From: Basidiobolus meristosporus CBS 931.73
Lineage: Eukaryota > Basidiobolomycota > Basidiobolomycetes > Basidiobolales > Basidiobolaceae
Assembly: GCA_002104905.1 (NCBI GenBank)
Contig: MCFE01000151.1
Span: 62,001-126,000 of the forward strand
Length of the DNA stretch: 64,000 nt
Direction of reading: 5' to 3'
The stretch's first letter is position 1; each line of letters starts with the position of its first letter. Positions 35,053-46,651 of this stretch are shown one piece after another. The translations under genes were made by a program, and so were the position numbers. Below the pieces are notes generated by a model that searched no databases, had not been told where the DNA came from, and worked only from the letters and a program-made list of their open reading frames with translations.

Positions 35053-38000
35053 ACTTTGAGAAATAATGCCCTCATAATTACTTCTGATATGGAACTTCTT
35101 CAATCTGTTACCAGGTTGTGTCAGTGCAAGTGGTGTACCGTCAAGTTCTGCTAGTTTGTAAGACCCATTTTTGTTTGCATGTATGATCTTGTAGGGACCT
35201 TGCCATCACATATCCAGCTTGGATGCCTTGTTTCTTTGGCTTTTTGTGTTGTGAAGTAGTATCAGCTCACCTACTTCTAACAATGTTTTTCTTAGGCATT
35301 TTTGAGCGTCAAAGTACTCCTTGCCAGCCATTCTGGATTTCTTCAGGTTTTCTTTTGCATTCTGTTGCAGAGTGTGTGCTTGTTGAATCTGTTGTACTCT
35401 TGCTAGCAATAGCTCTGATGTTGTCATTGTTGGTTTCCATGGGAGGGTAAGCCAATTCTCAAAAGATATGTCTATAGGCAAAACAGCTTCATGTCCATAT
35501 ATTAAAAAAAATGGTGTATACCCTGTACTTCTTTTAACCGTGACTCTATCAGACCAAATTGCTGCATGAAAGTTATTTGCCCATTTGTTGGGTTCTTCAT
35601 AGCTAAGCTTTGCTAATGTGTTTGCAAAAGCAGAATGTCCACGTTCAACTGGTGAATTTGCTTGTGGGTGATATGGCGTAGTATGTATAAGCTTGGTTCC
35701 ATGCTTTGTCGCTAGTGCTTGTATTTCATAAGATCCACATTCTCCATTGTCTGCAATGAGGGTGCCAACTGAACCATGTCTGAGATATACATCTTCTTTG
35801 AGAAATCTTGCTACTGCTTTTGCATTGGCTTGTTTCAGCATTCTAGCCTCTATCCAACCAGTAAAGTTATCACGACAGTCCACCACATACTTATACCCAG
35901 CTGTTGCCCTTGGTAAATGTATAATATCTACATGTGCAATTTGCCAAGCATAAGATGTGTATATACTGTGAAGTGGTTCATGCATCTTTTGGTTGTCTCT
36001 TCTTTGACATGGAATACATGATTTCACATCTTCTTTTGTGTTGGTGTAAAGTGTTGGCCAAAAATACCGTAAAGAGATTTTTGCATATGTTGATGTAATT
36101 CCCTTATGACCTCCTGATTCAGATTCATGCGATTCTTGAATGATCTTCTCTTGATCATGCTTGTTATGTATATACCGTCAAGGAACTCCATATTTGCTTT
36201 TTCTGAAAAGTGTGCCGTCATGCAGTATAAACTTCAGAGCCTTCTTTTTAAAATTTGTGCGTTGATTTGTGGGAATATCAGCAGGAACTTTGAGTGATGT
36301 AAGAAATTCCTTGATTTGTTGATAATTGCTTTGTATCATATGTCTGAATGAGAATCCAAGACTAGTGTTTTCAAGAAACTCATCAATCTCATCATCATCA
36401 GTTGAGTACGGTGAATTGGGTTGCTTTCTAGATAAGGCATCAGGTCCTTTGTGATTGGCTCCTGGTATGTGTTGCAGCGTAAAGTCAAAGATCTGGATGT
36501 ATGATATCCACCGTGCTAGAATAGGATCAGGCAAAAGTTCCAACTTATTCAACATTCCTAATAATGGCTTGGCATCAACCTCCAGTGTGAAGTGTACTCC
36601 TAATAAGTATGGCTTTAGCTTTTTGAGTACATAGAGTACTCCCAGTGCTTCCTTCTTGATAGATGGATAGTTAAGCTCATTCCCTTTGAATAGTCTGCTA
36701 AGATATTTGCACGGTTGTCAATGATGATCTTTTGAAACTTGAATCATGATTCCACCAACCCCAATTCCAGAGCTATCAACTGATACAATGATTGGTTGTG
36801 AATCAATAACACTGTAGTCTATAGCTGCTAAGACAGGTGGCTTTGATAATGACTCAAGCAATGTCGACATAGCATTTGCCTGTTCTTCATGCCATTCAAA
36901 TTTCTGGTTTTTCTGTAATAACTGAGTCAGTGGCTTAGCAATTTGAGCATAGTTCTTGATCCAGATTCTGAATAGACCAGTAAGTCCTAATAATTGTCTG
37001 ACTTGATGAATATTCCTTGGTGGCTTCCAATTCAGTGCCAATGAAAGTTTTGCAGGATCAGGCAATCTCCCTTTTTCAGTAACAAGTTCACCTAGAATGA
37101 TTGCTTTGTTGTAGCCAAACTTGCATTTGGCTCCTGATACAGTCAGACCAGAAGCTTGAAGTTTCTTCATGACCCTCTCAACTGTGCTTATGTGATCATA
37201 AACATATCTTCTTACTTGAGGTAAGACATACGATGTATCTTTTTCTCTGGACTTATTCTTAACTGCAATGTCATCAAGAAATGGTCGGCATACCTCAGGG
37301 AAACAGTCATCCAAAACTCGAATCATTGCACGTTGATAATTTTGGACAGAGTTTGTCCATCCTTGAGGAATTCTTGTCATCCTTATGAGTCCTATTGGTG
37401 TATCCATAGCGGTGAAATCTCTTGAGGTAGGATCCAGAAGTATTTGGTCATATCCTGAATAAAGATCCAATGTTGTAATCAGAGGATATCCAGTAAATGA
37501 CTCAATATACTCATGTCATATGGGTGGTTGCATAGCATCTTTGATGGTGACTTTATTCAAATGCTGTACGTCTTGAATAAACCGTAGACTTCCATTTTTC
37601 TTCAACGGTGTAAACCAGGGATTGCGATAAGGTCCATAGCTATATTCAATGACTCCACTTTGAAATCTTGATTGTAGCATTTCAATTACTTTGTTCAGTA
37701 ATCTTGAGGGAATAGGATATGATCTCAGTGCCCATGGTGTATGTTCAACGGTATGGATCTTAACCGGTGGAAATAGCTCTGTGGATAAACATCCTCTTTG
37801 TGCATCATTAAATGCAAAGACATTGTCATAGCGTTGTAGCATAGTCAAAAAGAGACTTCTCTCCTCAGTGGAAAGAGTAGTCCCAATAGCCAACTCCTTG
37901 AGCTTCTCTTCTGTGAGTCTGATTTTGTCATATTTGTGCAAAGGCTCCATTTGAGGATTGTTGTGGGCAGATGGTGAGATTCCAGTAGATACTGGCTTTG

Positions 38001-39987
38001 CTTTCAATGCAACTGGCTTATACTTGGTATTTGTCTTACTTGTTGTCGATGGAATGAAGTGTTGATCATAAAACAAAATATCCTTATGAACCTGTATGTT
38101 TTGTACTGGAATGGTGTCTGCATTTCTTGGATTATTCTCTTCTGCTGCACAAAAGGTTGCCCTTCTTTTTCGATCGTCAGATGTGATTGTCAGCCATAAG
38201 CTTCCATCAGGTCTATTATCAGCTTGTAGAAGAGATTTTCTCTCATATGGTCGTCCCAACAATACCTCAAAAGTGGGTCCATTGGCAACAATGAAAAAGG
38301 GAGAAGTAACCCTGATTCCTCCAATTTCAATTGGTACAGAGTGACAAAGTCCAAGCATCTTCTCTGTTGCACCTGTAGCAGTTCTCATATTCCAGTCAAC
38401 TTCTGTCGATGGCAATTTGATTTTTTCAAAAGTCATAGCGGTGATAGCATTGATTTCTGATCCAGAATCAAAAACACATTCCACTTCAACATTGTTGATT
38501 GTAGCAGCATAGCTTCCTGTTGTTATAGAGTAAAAGGCTTTTTCCACTTCAAATCGTAGTTGTTCACTTGATAACGTTGTTGATGACTGTTCTTGATAAT
38601 TCTTCAGGATATCTTTGTTCATAGGCTTAACCATTTCTGGTAGTAGTTGACTGAGATTGTTGATGGCGGTGAACATTTCTTGATTTGTAAGTTGTGGAAA
38701 TGGAGATTTCCAGAATTTGTCGATAACTTTCTGTGTAATTGCAGTAGTGTCATACTTAGATTGAGGTTGCAAGTGTTCTTTTTGGATTTTTGATGTTTCT
38801 GGCTGTACTGGTATTTCAACAATTGGCTGATTTCTTTTGTCAGTACACACTTTTTTAGGATTGTTCTCTGTAGAAACATACTTTCTCTTATCAATAAGGC
38901 AATTAAACTCTTCAACTTCCTCTTTTTCCATTAGATATTCTTGGACCTGCCCTGATGGATCTGATATTGTGAGTACGTAACGTTCATTGCTTGGAATTTC
39001 TGCAGTCTTTTGGATTTGTATGAAATTTGATGTCTTGGTGCTTTTACTTGATTCTTCTTGAGCAAGTACATAGGACCTCATTCCACCATAACCTCTGTTG
39101 ATAGGCAAGGGATTTCCAGCAATATCACAGATCTTCCCATAACGATCAATCATAACCTTATGACTGTCAATATCAATATTCAATATTTGACAACCATAAC
39201 AGCTATGCTCAGCAGATTCACAGTACACACAATATTTGGTTTGCTGTGGATAATTACTGGTTGTTTTGGGATTTTCTGGTCTTGCCTTGTTGATGCTTGA
39301 TGATGGTACACTTTGAGAGTCCAACTTAAGCGTCAGTTTTCCTAATGCATCAATCAATTCATTAACCTGATCACTTTGTGGGTTATTTGTACGATGAAGA
39401 ATTTGTTTAGCTGGAGTGGAAATCTTCATTTGAATATTAATGGAATCCATGACTTGTCTCCCGGATTGATAGTTTAACACCATTTGTTTAACATTGTCGT
39501 AGGAGCTTGTAGCCTGAACTTGGTGGCTAATGGCATTACGTATTTCAGGAGGCATATTCATCAGAAAATAGTTTCTTTGATAAAATCTTGGAATTCCAAT
39601 AGCTGCTTCAACATGCCTTGCTTTTGACTCAAACTTTTGAATGTACTTCTGCAAGGGTTGGGTCTTGTCGTAAGGCATTTCTAGCTCATTTAGTGTAACA
39701 AACTGTGCTTCTTTTTGGTATTCAGCTAAAATAGTTTGTTGAGCAGTGTCCCAGTTATAGTTAGCGCCAACAGATATCTTAAATGGGTCCAAACTTCGTA
39801 AGAATCTTGATACTTCAACTTCACAGAGAAAGGGAAACAATTGGATTTTGTTCTTGTGTGATAGCTCAAATGCTGCAGCTATATCGTTAAACTCTTCTAG
39901 AAACTCAGTAACATTCTCTCCTGAGAATTTTACTGGAATGGCACCTTTGAAAGTGGCTATTAACTCTGGGAGTGGTGTATTGGTCAT
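35050..39987 (-). pseudogene. Gypsy G1 gag–pol polyprotein, one 1,646-codon frame with four in-frame TGA codons
   Basis: The frame starts MTNTPLPELIATFKG at 39987 and runs to TAG at 35050–35052 without a frameshift. Visible in order: gag, with a CX2CX4HX4C zinc knuckle at residues 253–266; protease with VFDSGSEINA (Asp507); reverse transcriptase with LDLYSGYDQ and FLDD (Asp905, Asp906); RNase H region with PDALSRK; integrase H2C2 zinc segment (GGHKGITS ... CIPCQ); catalytic Asp1354, Asp1413 and Glu1448 (HVDI, LIADNGE, PVERG); and a GPY/F-like WQGPYKI near the end. In-frame TGA stops lie at residues 824, 1090, 1270 and 1594 (37516–37518, 36718–36720, 36178–36180, 35206–35208). The protein would package, copy and integrate the element RNA. 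The breaks make it inactive unless TGA is read through. Confidence 0.93.
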
Positions 39988-40030
39988 TCTTGTAACGTTT
40001 CTTGATGCTTGTATAGTGAAAGGTTCAAAC

Positions 40031-40048
40031 TACCCAGGTCCTCCACCA
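40031..40048 (-). other. Probable tRNA primer binding site of gypsy G1
   Basis: On the minus strand the sequence TGGTGGAGGACCTGGGTA begins six bases after the 5' LTR. TGG pairs with a tRNA CCA end. On the plus strand 40022–40048 reads like the last 27 bases of a tRNA, with a GTTCAAAC-type T loop and CCA. The matching tRNA was not identified. Confidence 0.6.
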
Positions 40049-40054
40049 AATTCT

Positions 40055-41150
40055 TGTTGTGTTGTATTATGATTAGTTTGGGGCTTGTTCTACAATGTAG
40101 AGGCTAATCAACAATATACAACAACTTCCAGTATGCTAATACTGAAATAGTTTATTGGGAGTTTGATATACCGATAGAAGATATAACTTTCACTAATTTC
40201 CTCAATCTTGGGCTCAAAATATACTGTAGGCAGTGTTTATCACTTCTACAGCAGTGTTCTGACCTTCTGTCGACTAATGGGCTTATTTACTTTTATAGTA
40301 ACTTTTCCTTATTTGGAAGTCACTTTCCTTTCTGAGAAAATATTTCCTAATATGGAAATTCTGAACTCCCCTTTAACCTAAAGGGGTGTGTTGTAGAAGT
40401 CTCTAAAGGGGTCTTTAGACTAAAGGGGTGTCTAAAGGGGTGTCTTTAGAGTAAAGGGGCTTCTTAGAGGGGACTTTTCCGATAGAAAAGTGGTAGTTTC
40501 TTGTAGAACTTAGATTGGATTCTTGTGAGCTTTGCAGTCTCTTTACTGATGTAGTACTGATCAAAGTCAGAATACTCAACAGTGCAAGTGATGCAGGGGA
40601 AGTCTTATAACCTTTAAACTTGTAATCGTAGTGTGGAGATTCTGGAAAGAGAGGCTCTCCCTTTATTTTTCAGCTGGGGAAGTCATATATATGAAAATTT
40701 TGAAGGATCAAAGTTTTTGGGCGATTGCGCAAGCAATACACGTGATACGAAGCTAAAATTTTGCAGTGGCGCAGATCGGACATAGGCGCAGCACCTGTGA
40801 AAATTTCACGTGATTTGATTGGCTGGTTCGAAAGTTACACGCGATCAAAGTCACCATAGTAATCCTAGCAATAAGGCATAGTATATATAATAATTGGACT
40901 CTTTTGGTCATAACTCCTTAAGTACTGCTTCAAATGAGCTGTAATTTGAAACATGTGTTGGCTACTATGTGTTCTGTATGACATAATATTCTTGGGTGGA
41001 TTGCTTGTCAGGGTCTGAAGCATTTGCTCTTCAAAGTTGGAAATTCTTGATCTTTCACTTGTGTGTTACAATAGCAAAAAGCAAAATAAAGAAATGAGTG
41101 CAATATTGGTTTAGAGATATTGTAGTAATGGAATACTTTCCATTACCACA
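40055..41150 (-). repeat. 5' LTR of gypsy G1
   Basis: 1,096 bp, near-identical to 33946–35041. It carries the promoter elements listed separately and the CTAAAGGGG-type array at 40373–40460. Confidence 0.95.
40684..40822 (-). promoter_or_regulatory. G1 LTR core promoter: CCAAT box, two CACGTG sites, TATA box
   Basis: Read in the element's direction (minus) the order is AGCCAAT (ATTGG at 40818–40822), CACGTG (40807–40812), CACGTG (40739–40744), then CATATATATGAC (about 40681–40692). This spacing is that of a fungal polymerase II promoter. CACGTG is the palindrome bound by bHLH factors such as Cbf1. The same arrangement is kept in the solo LTRs with scattered changes. Confidence 0.5.
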
Positions 41151-41154
41151 CATC

Positions 41155-41935
41155 CACATACAGAGCTAATAGAACTGGATTTGCTCTATCTGGATTACAC
41201 TATATACTATAATCAGCTATACTCCTATGAAGCTCAAAGACTCTAAATAAGAATCTATCTTGGAAAACCAGGCTCTTGGTGATTGTTAGGTTCCATACAG
41301 AGATTCTTTATGCTTGCAGACCAAATGGGGGCTACTTTGGTCAACAGGCCCATCAGGCTGGTCTTTATACATGTCCTCAGCAAGTTCTCCACTCAGCAAT
41401 GCAGTTTTACATCCATTTGATGTGTAAAAACTGATATTTGGCTGCAACAGCAAATATTAATATGATGGAATTTAACTTGGCTACCAGTGCAGAGGTCTCA
41501 GCATAGTCCAATCCATTTGTTTGAGAGTATCTTTTGGCCACAAGTCTTGCTTTGTATCTTTTAATGGTACCATCATCCTTGCATTTTGTCTTCAAGACCC
41601 ATCTGCATCCAATTGATATTTGGTGGATTGATTATTTGACTGAGTTCCAGGTGTGATTTTCCATCAGTGTCTGCTACTCCACAGTCATTGCAGATCTCCA
41701 AGGTTTTGTCTAAGGGCTATTTAGGGCCTCTTTTACAGTCTGCAGCTCATCAATATGGACTGAATAGGAATGGGCTAAGCTTGCACTCTCATTAATATGG
41801 TATTTTGGGCTATTTCTGGTCCTGTTGGATCTCCTTGCTTATGATACAGGATTGATCACTTTTGGGATACTCCTGGGCACTGATTTAAGCTGTATTAAGG
41901 TTGTAGGGTCCTCTAGAGTGAAAAAATACGCACTG
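41155..41935 (-). pseudogene. Copia-B fragment (linker and start of reverse transcriptase)
   Basis: The 62-codon stretch 41595–41407 reads KTKCKDDGTIKRYKARLVA and the rest of the first reverse-transcriptase block, with the linker at 41600–41900. It was interrupted by insertion of the G1 element at 41150/41154. The far side of the insertion (33801–33945) is not recognisably copia. Confidence 0.7.
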
Positions 41936-41939
41936 GTAA

Positions 41940-42295
41940 GTCTTTTGTAGGAGTTTTTGTAGACACTGGAAGTGATTGGGAGAAGAAGTAGATTGTGTGT
42001 TTTCTGTCAATGATTTATTGAATGTAAGATTAGTATTTGTACTACTACATGATTCTGGCAAAACAAACATGAAGAATACTTTAATAAAGGTCTCAAATAC
42101 ATGCATGCAAAGTTTAGGGCTGTTATAACAACTCATCAAACTTTTATGATCTAGGTACCTAATATATTAGTGAAAATGTTCTGAGTAAATCTCAAAAAGG
42201 GATTTGGTCAGTATTCTCTTATCTTTGTAGGTATTGATCTAAGTGACCAAGTTTGGTGAACATTTAGGTGAAATCACAAGCTTTTACAATGGACA
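41940..42295 (-). repeat. Diverged copia-B LTR
   Basis: Shared words with the other LTRs are GGGAGAAGAAGTAGATTGTGTG, AATGATTTATTGAATGTAAGA and GGGATTTGGTCAGTATTCTC. Ends are approximate. Confidence 0.6.
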
Positions 42296-42399
42296 GAAGT
42301 CCCAAGAACTCAGCTGTTAGGCTATTCAGGGGGATGACTATTGCATCTGTGTCATTACTTTACTTATCCACTTGTTTCATCTTGTTAACCTACATGGCA

Positions 42400-42730
42400 T
42401 ACTCAAAGTCCCTGGGAGAACAGGTAGATTGTGTGACTTTCATTGATTGATATATTGATTGTAAAAGTAGTATCAACATCTCTATAAGGTCTTGGCAAAA
42501 CAAGCCCACACATTTTATATAGAAAGGTCTCAAGAGCATGTATGAAAGGTTTAGGGCTGTTTGGACAGCTTACCAATATTTTATATTCCAAGTAGCTGAT
42601 ATTTTAGTGAAGATATTCTTGGTAAGTCCCAATAACAAGTCTGACCAGAATCCCCCAAGATTTGTATACAATGATCTAAGTTACTCAGTTAGGTGAATAT
42701 TCAGCAACAATTACAAAATTTATAACCAAG
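42400..42730 (-). repeat. Second diverged copia-B LTR
   Basis: GGGAGAACAGGTAGATTGTG, GGTTTAGGGCTGTTTGGACAG and CTGATATTTTAGTGAAGAT match the LTR family. It lies in tandem with the preceding LTR. Confidence 0.55.
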
Positions 42731-45280
42731 TCAAGAATGCAAAGAATGCTTGAAATGCCTTGAAAGACACTTTTATTTATAGTCAACAGCTAAGAAAGTG
42801 TTATATTACAAAAGTGTTGCCTGGCAAAGAAAGGAAAATCAGCTCTACAGAAATACCCAGGTGGTCAATGAGATGAAATCAGTGGGTAAGTAGGTAGCTG
42901 CCATCTAGCTCTATAGCTCAAGTATACAAGTACAACAAGGTCAAAATTCTCATGGCTACCTGTCTGGTACATTTGCTGCTCATTTCAGCTATGCTAGCAT
43001 ATAGCTGTACTACCCAGTTCACCAATATTAGGTTTTGTATGACATTGACATTGACATTGTGGTTGTCATATATGAGCGTGAAGGATGCTAAGAGAACCTG
43101 GAGAACAACCAGGTAAATAAGATGCTGCCACAAGGTATATGGTATTGCTGGCTACTTTTACTCTGGATAGATATAGTATGCAACCTATAAACAGCTTGCA
43201 GAAAAGATACCATCACCATATTACGGGAGCAGCATGCTGTGGAAATTTTGATAGGCAAAAGAACTAAATTTGCAATCCCCGATATATATGTGCAAGCTAC
43301 GATTAGATATCTAAAATATGAATATCTGAAGGGCATTGGTGGTGCACTGTAGGGAAGCCCACCAACATCCAATATAAGTTCAAAGTGGAGCACGCAACAA
43401 ACCAGGAGTGGATACCTCCGTAGCAGCCACCGCTATAACAAGCCCCCATTATCACACAGTATTGGCAATATGCAAATCATTACTAGGGACAATTGTAGCA
43501 AGATTGCGGGTAGTAGTGGAAGTGGTCTGTTGAGCAGGTAGAAATTAATACTATTCCTCAATAAGTAAATTCATCCAAACAAACCACTTAAACCATAAAC
43601 AGCAAGGGAGTTTACAAGATAATGGGCCATTCGAACGCGCAGCCCAGCCACTGGCAATCACAAATCAGGATCAATCAGGGGAAGGGTGTGGGCTACCGGT
43701 AAAAATGCAAAAATGCAAATTCACAATCTTCACCATGGGTAGCACTGCACCTACCATTCCGAGATCATGGGTTTTACTATGGATTGTAGTTCAAAAATAA
43801 GTGGGTGAGCCTGTATGAGCTCTGAGGCTCCAAGCAACTTGGGGACCGATTGTTCTAGGTACGCAATACCACTGAGGGGTTGGCGACCAAGCATCTGGCC
43901 AATCACAGTCGACCGCAATCTGAGGGCCAGTAGCTCATTGCCACAGGTAAATTAAGATATTCATCCAGTGAGCGCTGCATACTACTCGCAACCATATGGA
44001 ATTCAGGTTGTCTCCAACTGGATCACCTGCTAGATGCAGCAAAGCCAGCTTAGTACTTTGGATGGGAATCTGGTGAACTAAGGATAAATCACCGTTACAC
44101 AGTTCACTCAAGCACCTGGGCGATAGAAAACTCCATACGATGACTACATAGCGCTTACCCTCAGAACGGTTGGTGGGCTTGACACGGTTTTGGGTTGGGC
44201 CTCAATGTAGGGATTAGGAGGTTGAGTGTGATTACACGAAATGAGGCATTTATGCTAATTAAGCTGCAATTCATCCGGCTCTTAGCTCAGATATAGGGCT
44301 GCCGTTTCCAACCTGATTGCCTCACCCATAGGGTACGAGCTCATTCTATTCGATGGAAAAGATCGAGGGCTCCTAGAATTATTCATGGTTCACGACAACC
44401 TAAATAAAAATCCAGGTGACAAGAATAGAACTTCCGGTTTAGGCACATATCAGGCTGTGTCACCTGAGTCCATGGAAGGACTTCTACGTTGAATGGGAGA
44501 AAGGCTGATTAATCTAGAAACAAACAGCCTCCCTAATGAGGCGTATCTTGAGCGAAGCCAATGCTGTGGTTATGCCGAATTAGCAGCATCACCCGAAATC
44601 ATATATTTGGTTGATTCGGTAGTGAACCTAGAGATCTCCACACCCCTCGACCCGGTACAAGCAAGGCAGGCCCTCTCCTGACGGGTGCTGATTCAGATAG
44701 GATGAAGCTCACAACAGAGGCCCCGAAGACAAGAATAGGACTGTCAGAGCCATCAAAGAGCAGAGGTAACCCAGCACAGTTTATCTCGGCATAGTGGGGA
44801 TCAATTCACTCATTCTGGGACGATTCCGATATCATGGCAGGAAACCAATACTTGTTCAATATCACCTAAACCACTCTTATCAATGCCAATCCAGATAATT
44901 CCAAGATTCCCTAAACTAGCAGGTCCCCATGATTGGCCACACCTCTGCGTTGGTGCATAGGTGATTCGGTTTGGTCAACCCATATTAGTGGATCAGCCAC
45001 TGATCTTGCGAACGGATATTTTTGAACAAAAGAAACTTAATTGGATTTCGAATTAGGAATCACCATTTCCACACCACAATTGTTGTCCTGACACCCATTT
45101 CAATTAGCCGTACATTGTGTCGAGTGGATCAATGATCTGATAGTGTCACTCAATGCTAACCTTTGATTAACTGCTGAGATCCGGAACTACAAATGATGCG
45201 GATCTCTTTGATGCGAGGATCGGTCCATTTCAACTCATTCGCGTGAATGTAAACAACGTGGTGATTCTTTCAGGGAATCC
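42731..45280. other. Transition from TE-rich to single-copy DNA; no gene recognised
   Basis: Base composition shifts to higher G+C after about 43,430 and the known repeat families disappear. Only short frames of about 60–100 codons occur on either strand, without recognisable domains, and no tRNA-like T-loop box was found. It probably holds the upstream region of the zinc-finger gene at 45,422. Confidence 0.5.
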
Positions 45281-45300
45281 CAGTGATAATCGCGACTCCC

Positions 45301-45309
45301 TATAAAAGG
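45301..45309 (+). promoter_or_regulatory. TATA box of the zinc-finger gene
   Basis: TATAAAAGG, 113 bp before the chosen ATG, followed by C/T-rich sequence (CCTCGCCTGCAAGGCAC, TCCCCTTAGCTC) typical of a fungal start-site region. Confidence 0.6.
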
Positions 45310-45421
45310 CGCCGGGCTGTCCCTCGCCTGCAAGGCACTTTCCCCTTAGCTCGCTTCCATTTGAAGCAATCCCTCCTTCCAAACAGGCCAGGCTACGACT
45401 TAGAAACACCCCGCCAGCCGA

Positions 45422-46651
45422 ATGCACAACGACTTGCACTCCAGCTGCGAATGGAGGAGCCAAGATGTTCCAATACTGATAACCCCTCCTCAGGAGGAAT
45501 GTCTTCCTCAGCTCTCCCCATACCCCACCCGTCTTACTCAAGATGGTCCCGTGTCGAACCAACCACTCTCCAATCCTCCAGTCGCATTCCAGAGCCATGG
45601 CGAGCTCAGTGACGTATTTAATCTCAGCTTCGACCTGTCCGACCCGGAGTGTGATTTATCCGCCTACGGCTCTGTTCAACCATCTCCTGTGCCGTCGCCG
45701 TCCTGCGACACGTTCGGGTTTGAGGAGGATTCCAATGCATACACCATCTCCTGTCGCAGGGATAGCTTTGCGCACTCCGACACCTCTGACCTGAACGACG
45801 AGATCAACAACATGCTGATTCAAGATCTGGCCTACACCAACTTCCCCAACTTCTCGACCGATGCACTTTCCTCCCTCCAACCCACCTACGTTGGCCGAGC
45901 CCGTTCAGCCAGTTGCACCATACGATCAGCACCACACCTGTCTGAAGCGGTCTTTTCCAGCCCTTCTCCCTACGCTAGCCCCCATATATCAAGACATAGC
46001 ATCTCAGACCTATCCTTCGCCGCTCATACCCCGGGGATGGCGCGGTCCAGAGCCAATAGTCTATCCTCGCTTCCTCCCCATTCTTCAATAATTCCATTGC
46101 AGCCGACCGACCAGAGTTTCTACCCCATGCTGCCGGGGAGCTATGCCCCCGGTCCATCTCCATCAACATCGCCCGCAGTGGATCGGTTTCCTATCCGGCT
46201 CGAAGGCTCGGCCGAGTCCTTGCCCGCACTTTCCTCCTCGTACGGCTCATATCAGAGCCATGGCTATCAGTGGGACAGCAACGGCTCGTCGACTGAATAC
46301 CTCTCCCTGGACGACTCAACCCTTAGCTCGGAATACTTCCATCATTCCAACATGGTCTCGTACAATATATCCGATCTCTCCACACATCCGTACCCCATGA
46401 AGGGGAAGCGATCTCCACGGTCGCACATCTGCCACTTTTGCCAACGGCCATTCACCCGGAAACACGATCTCCATCGTCATATCCGAGTTCATACCGGTGA
46501 TAAGCCATACAGATGCGACCTATGCGGAAAGACTTTTGCCCGAACGGACGCTCTGAAACGGCATTTCCGGGTGGACGAGGAGTGCGGCAAGGCATACAAA
46601 GCCGGTGGCAAAAGCAAGGAGGAGTCCGTACCAAAAGCAGAGGATTCGTGA
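45422..46651 (+). CDS. C2H2 zinc-finger transcription factor, 409 aa, single exon
   Basis: Two adjacent zinc fingers lie at the C terminus: Cys337, Cys340, His353 and His357 (CHFCQRPFTRKHDLHRHIRVH), then a TGDKPY linker, then Cys365, Cys368 and His381. The second finger ends in RVDEEC, so its fourth ligand is probably Cys388 rather than His. The first 330 residues are rich in Ser, Pro and Tyr with acidic patches (DVFNLSFDLSDPECDLS), as in activation domains. The pattern fits nuclear DNA-binding regulators of the Crz1/Rsv-like C2H2 group, but the target cannot be inferred. The start is the first ATG after a TATA box at 45301. The gene is richer in G+C than the flanks and is free of introns. 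Sure of the class, unsure of the orthologue. Confidence 0.88.
   Translation: MHNDLHSSCEWRSQDVPILITPPQEECLPQLSPYPTRLTQDGPVSNQPLSNPPVAFQSHGELSDVFNLSFDLSDPECDLSAYGSVQPSPVPSPSCDTFGFEEDSNAYTISCRRDSFAHSDTSDLNDEINNMLIQDLAYTNFPNFSTDALSSLQPTYVGRARSASCTIRSAPHLSEAVFSSPSPYASPHISRHSISDLSFAAHTPGMARSRANSLSSLPPHSSIIPLQPTDQSFYPMLPGSYAPGPSPSTSPAVDRFPIRLEGSAESLPALSSSYGSYQSHGYQWDSNGSSTEYLSLDDSTLSSEYFHHSNMVSYNISDLSTHPYPMKGKRSPRSHICHFCQRPFTRKHDLHRHIRVHTGDKPYRCDLCGKTFARTDALKRHFRVDEECGKAYKAGGKSKEESVPKAEDS

Larger units (their letters stand above)
33946..41150 (-). mobile_element. Nearly complete young Ty3/gypsy element, family G1
   Basis: Two 1,096-bp LTRs (33946–35041 and 40055–41150) flank a 5,013-bp internal region read on the minus strand. 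By eye the LTRs differ at four positions. CATC flanks both ends (33942–33945 and 41151–41154), matching the 4-bp duplications of the solo LTRs. Order is 5' LTR, primer site, single gag–pol frame, polypurine tract, 3' LTR, with protease, reverse transcriptase, RNase H and integrase in gypsy order. Four TGA codons break the frame, so it should not move by itself, though all parts are present. Confidence 0.95.

Noticed and set aside
35206-39987. TGA reassigned to an amino acid, which would make the gypsy frame intact
   Set aside because: TGA is the natural stop of the acyltransferase and zinc-finger genes and of the intact copia-A frame, so reassignment is not supported.
40022-40048. A tRNA gene at the gypsy primer site
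   Set aside because: Only the 3' end of a tRNA-like sequence is present. No acceptor 5' strand, D arm or anticodon arm lies upstream at the proper distance.
44493-44681. 62-codon frame starting MGERLINLETNSLPNEAYLE
   Set aside because: No domain, no clear promoter, no neighbouring exon. Frames of this length are expected by chance in this region.
45230-45598. Minus-strand frame of 122 codons opposite the zinc-finger gene start
   Set aside because: It is the shadow of the G+C-rich coding strand, with no domain, and it overlaps the TATA box and start of the real gene.
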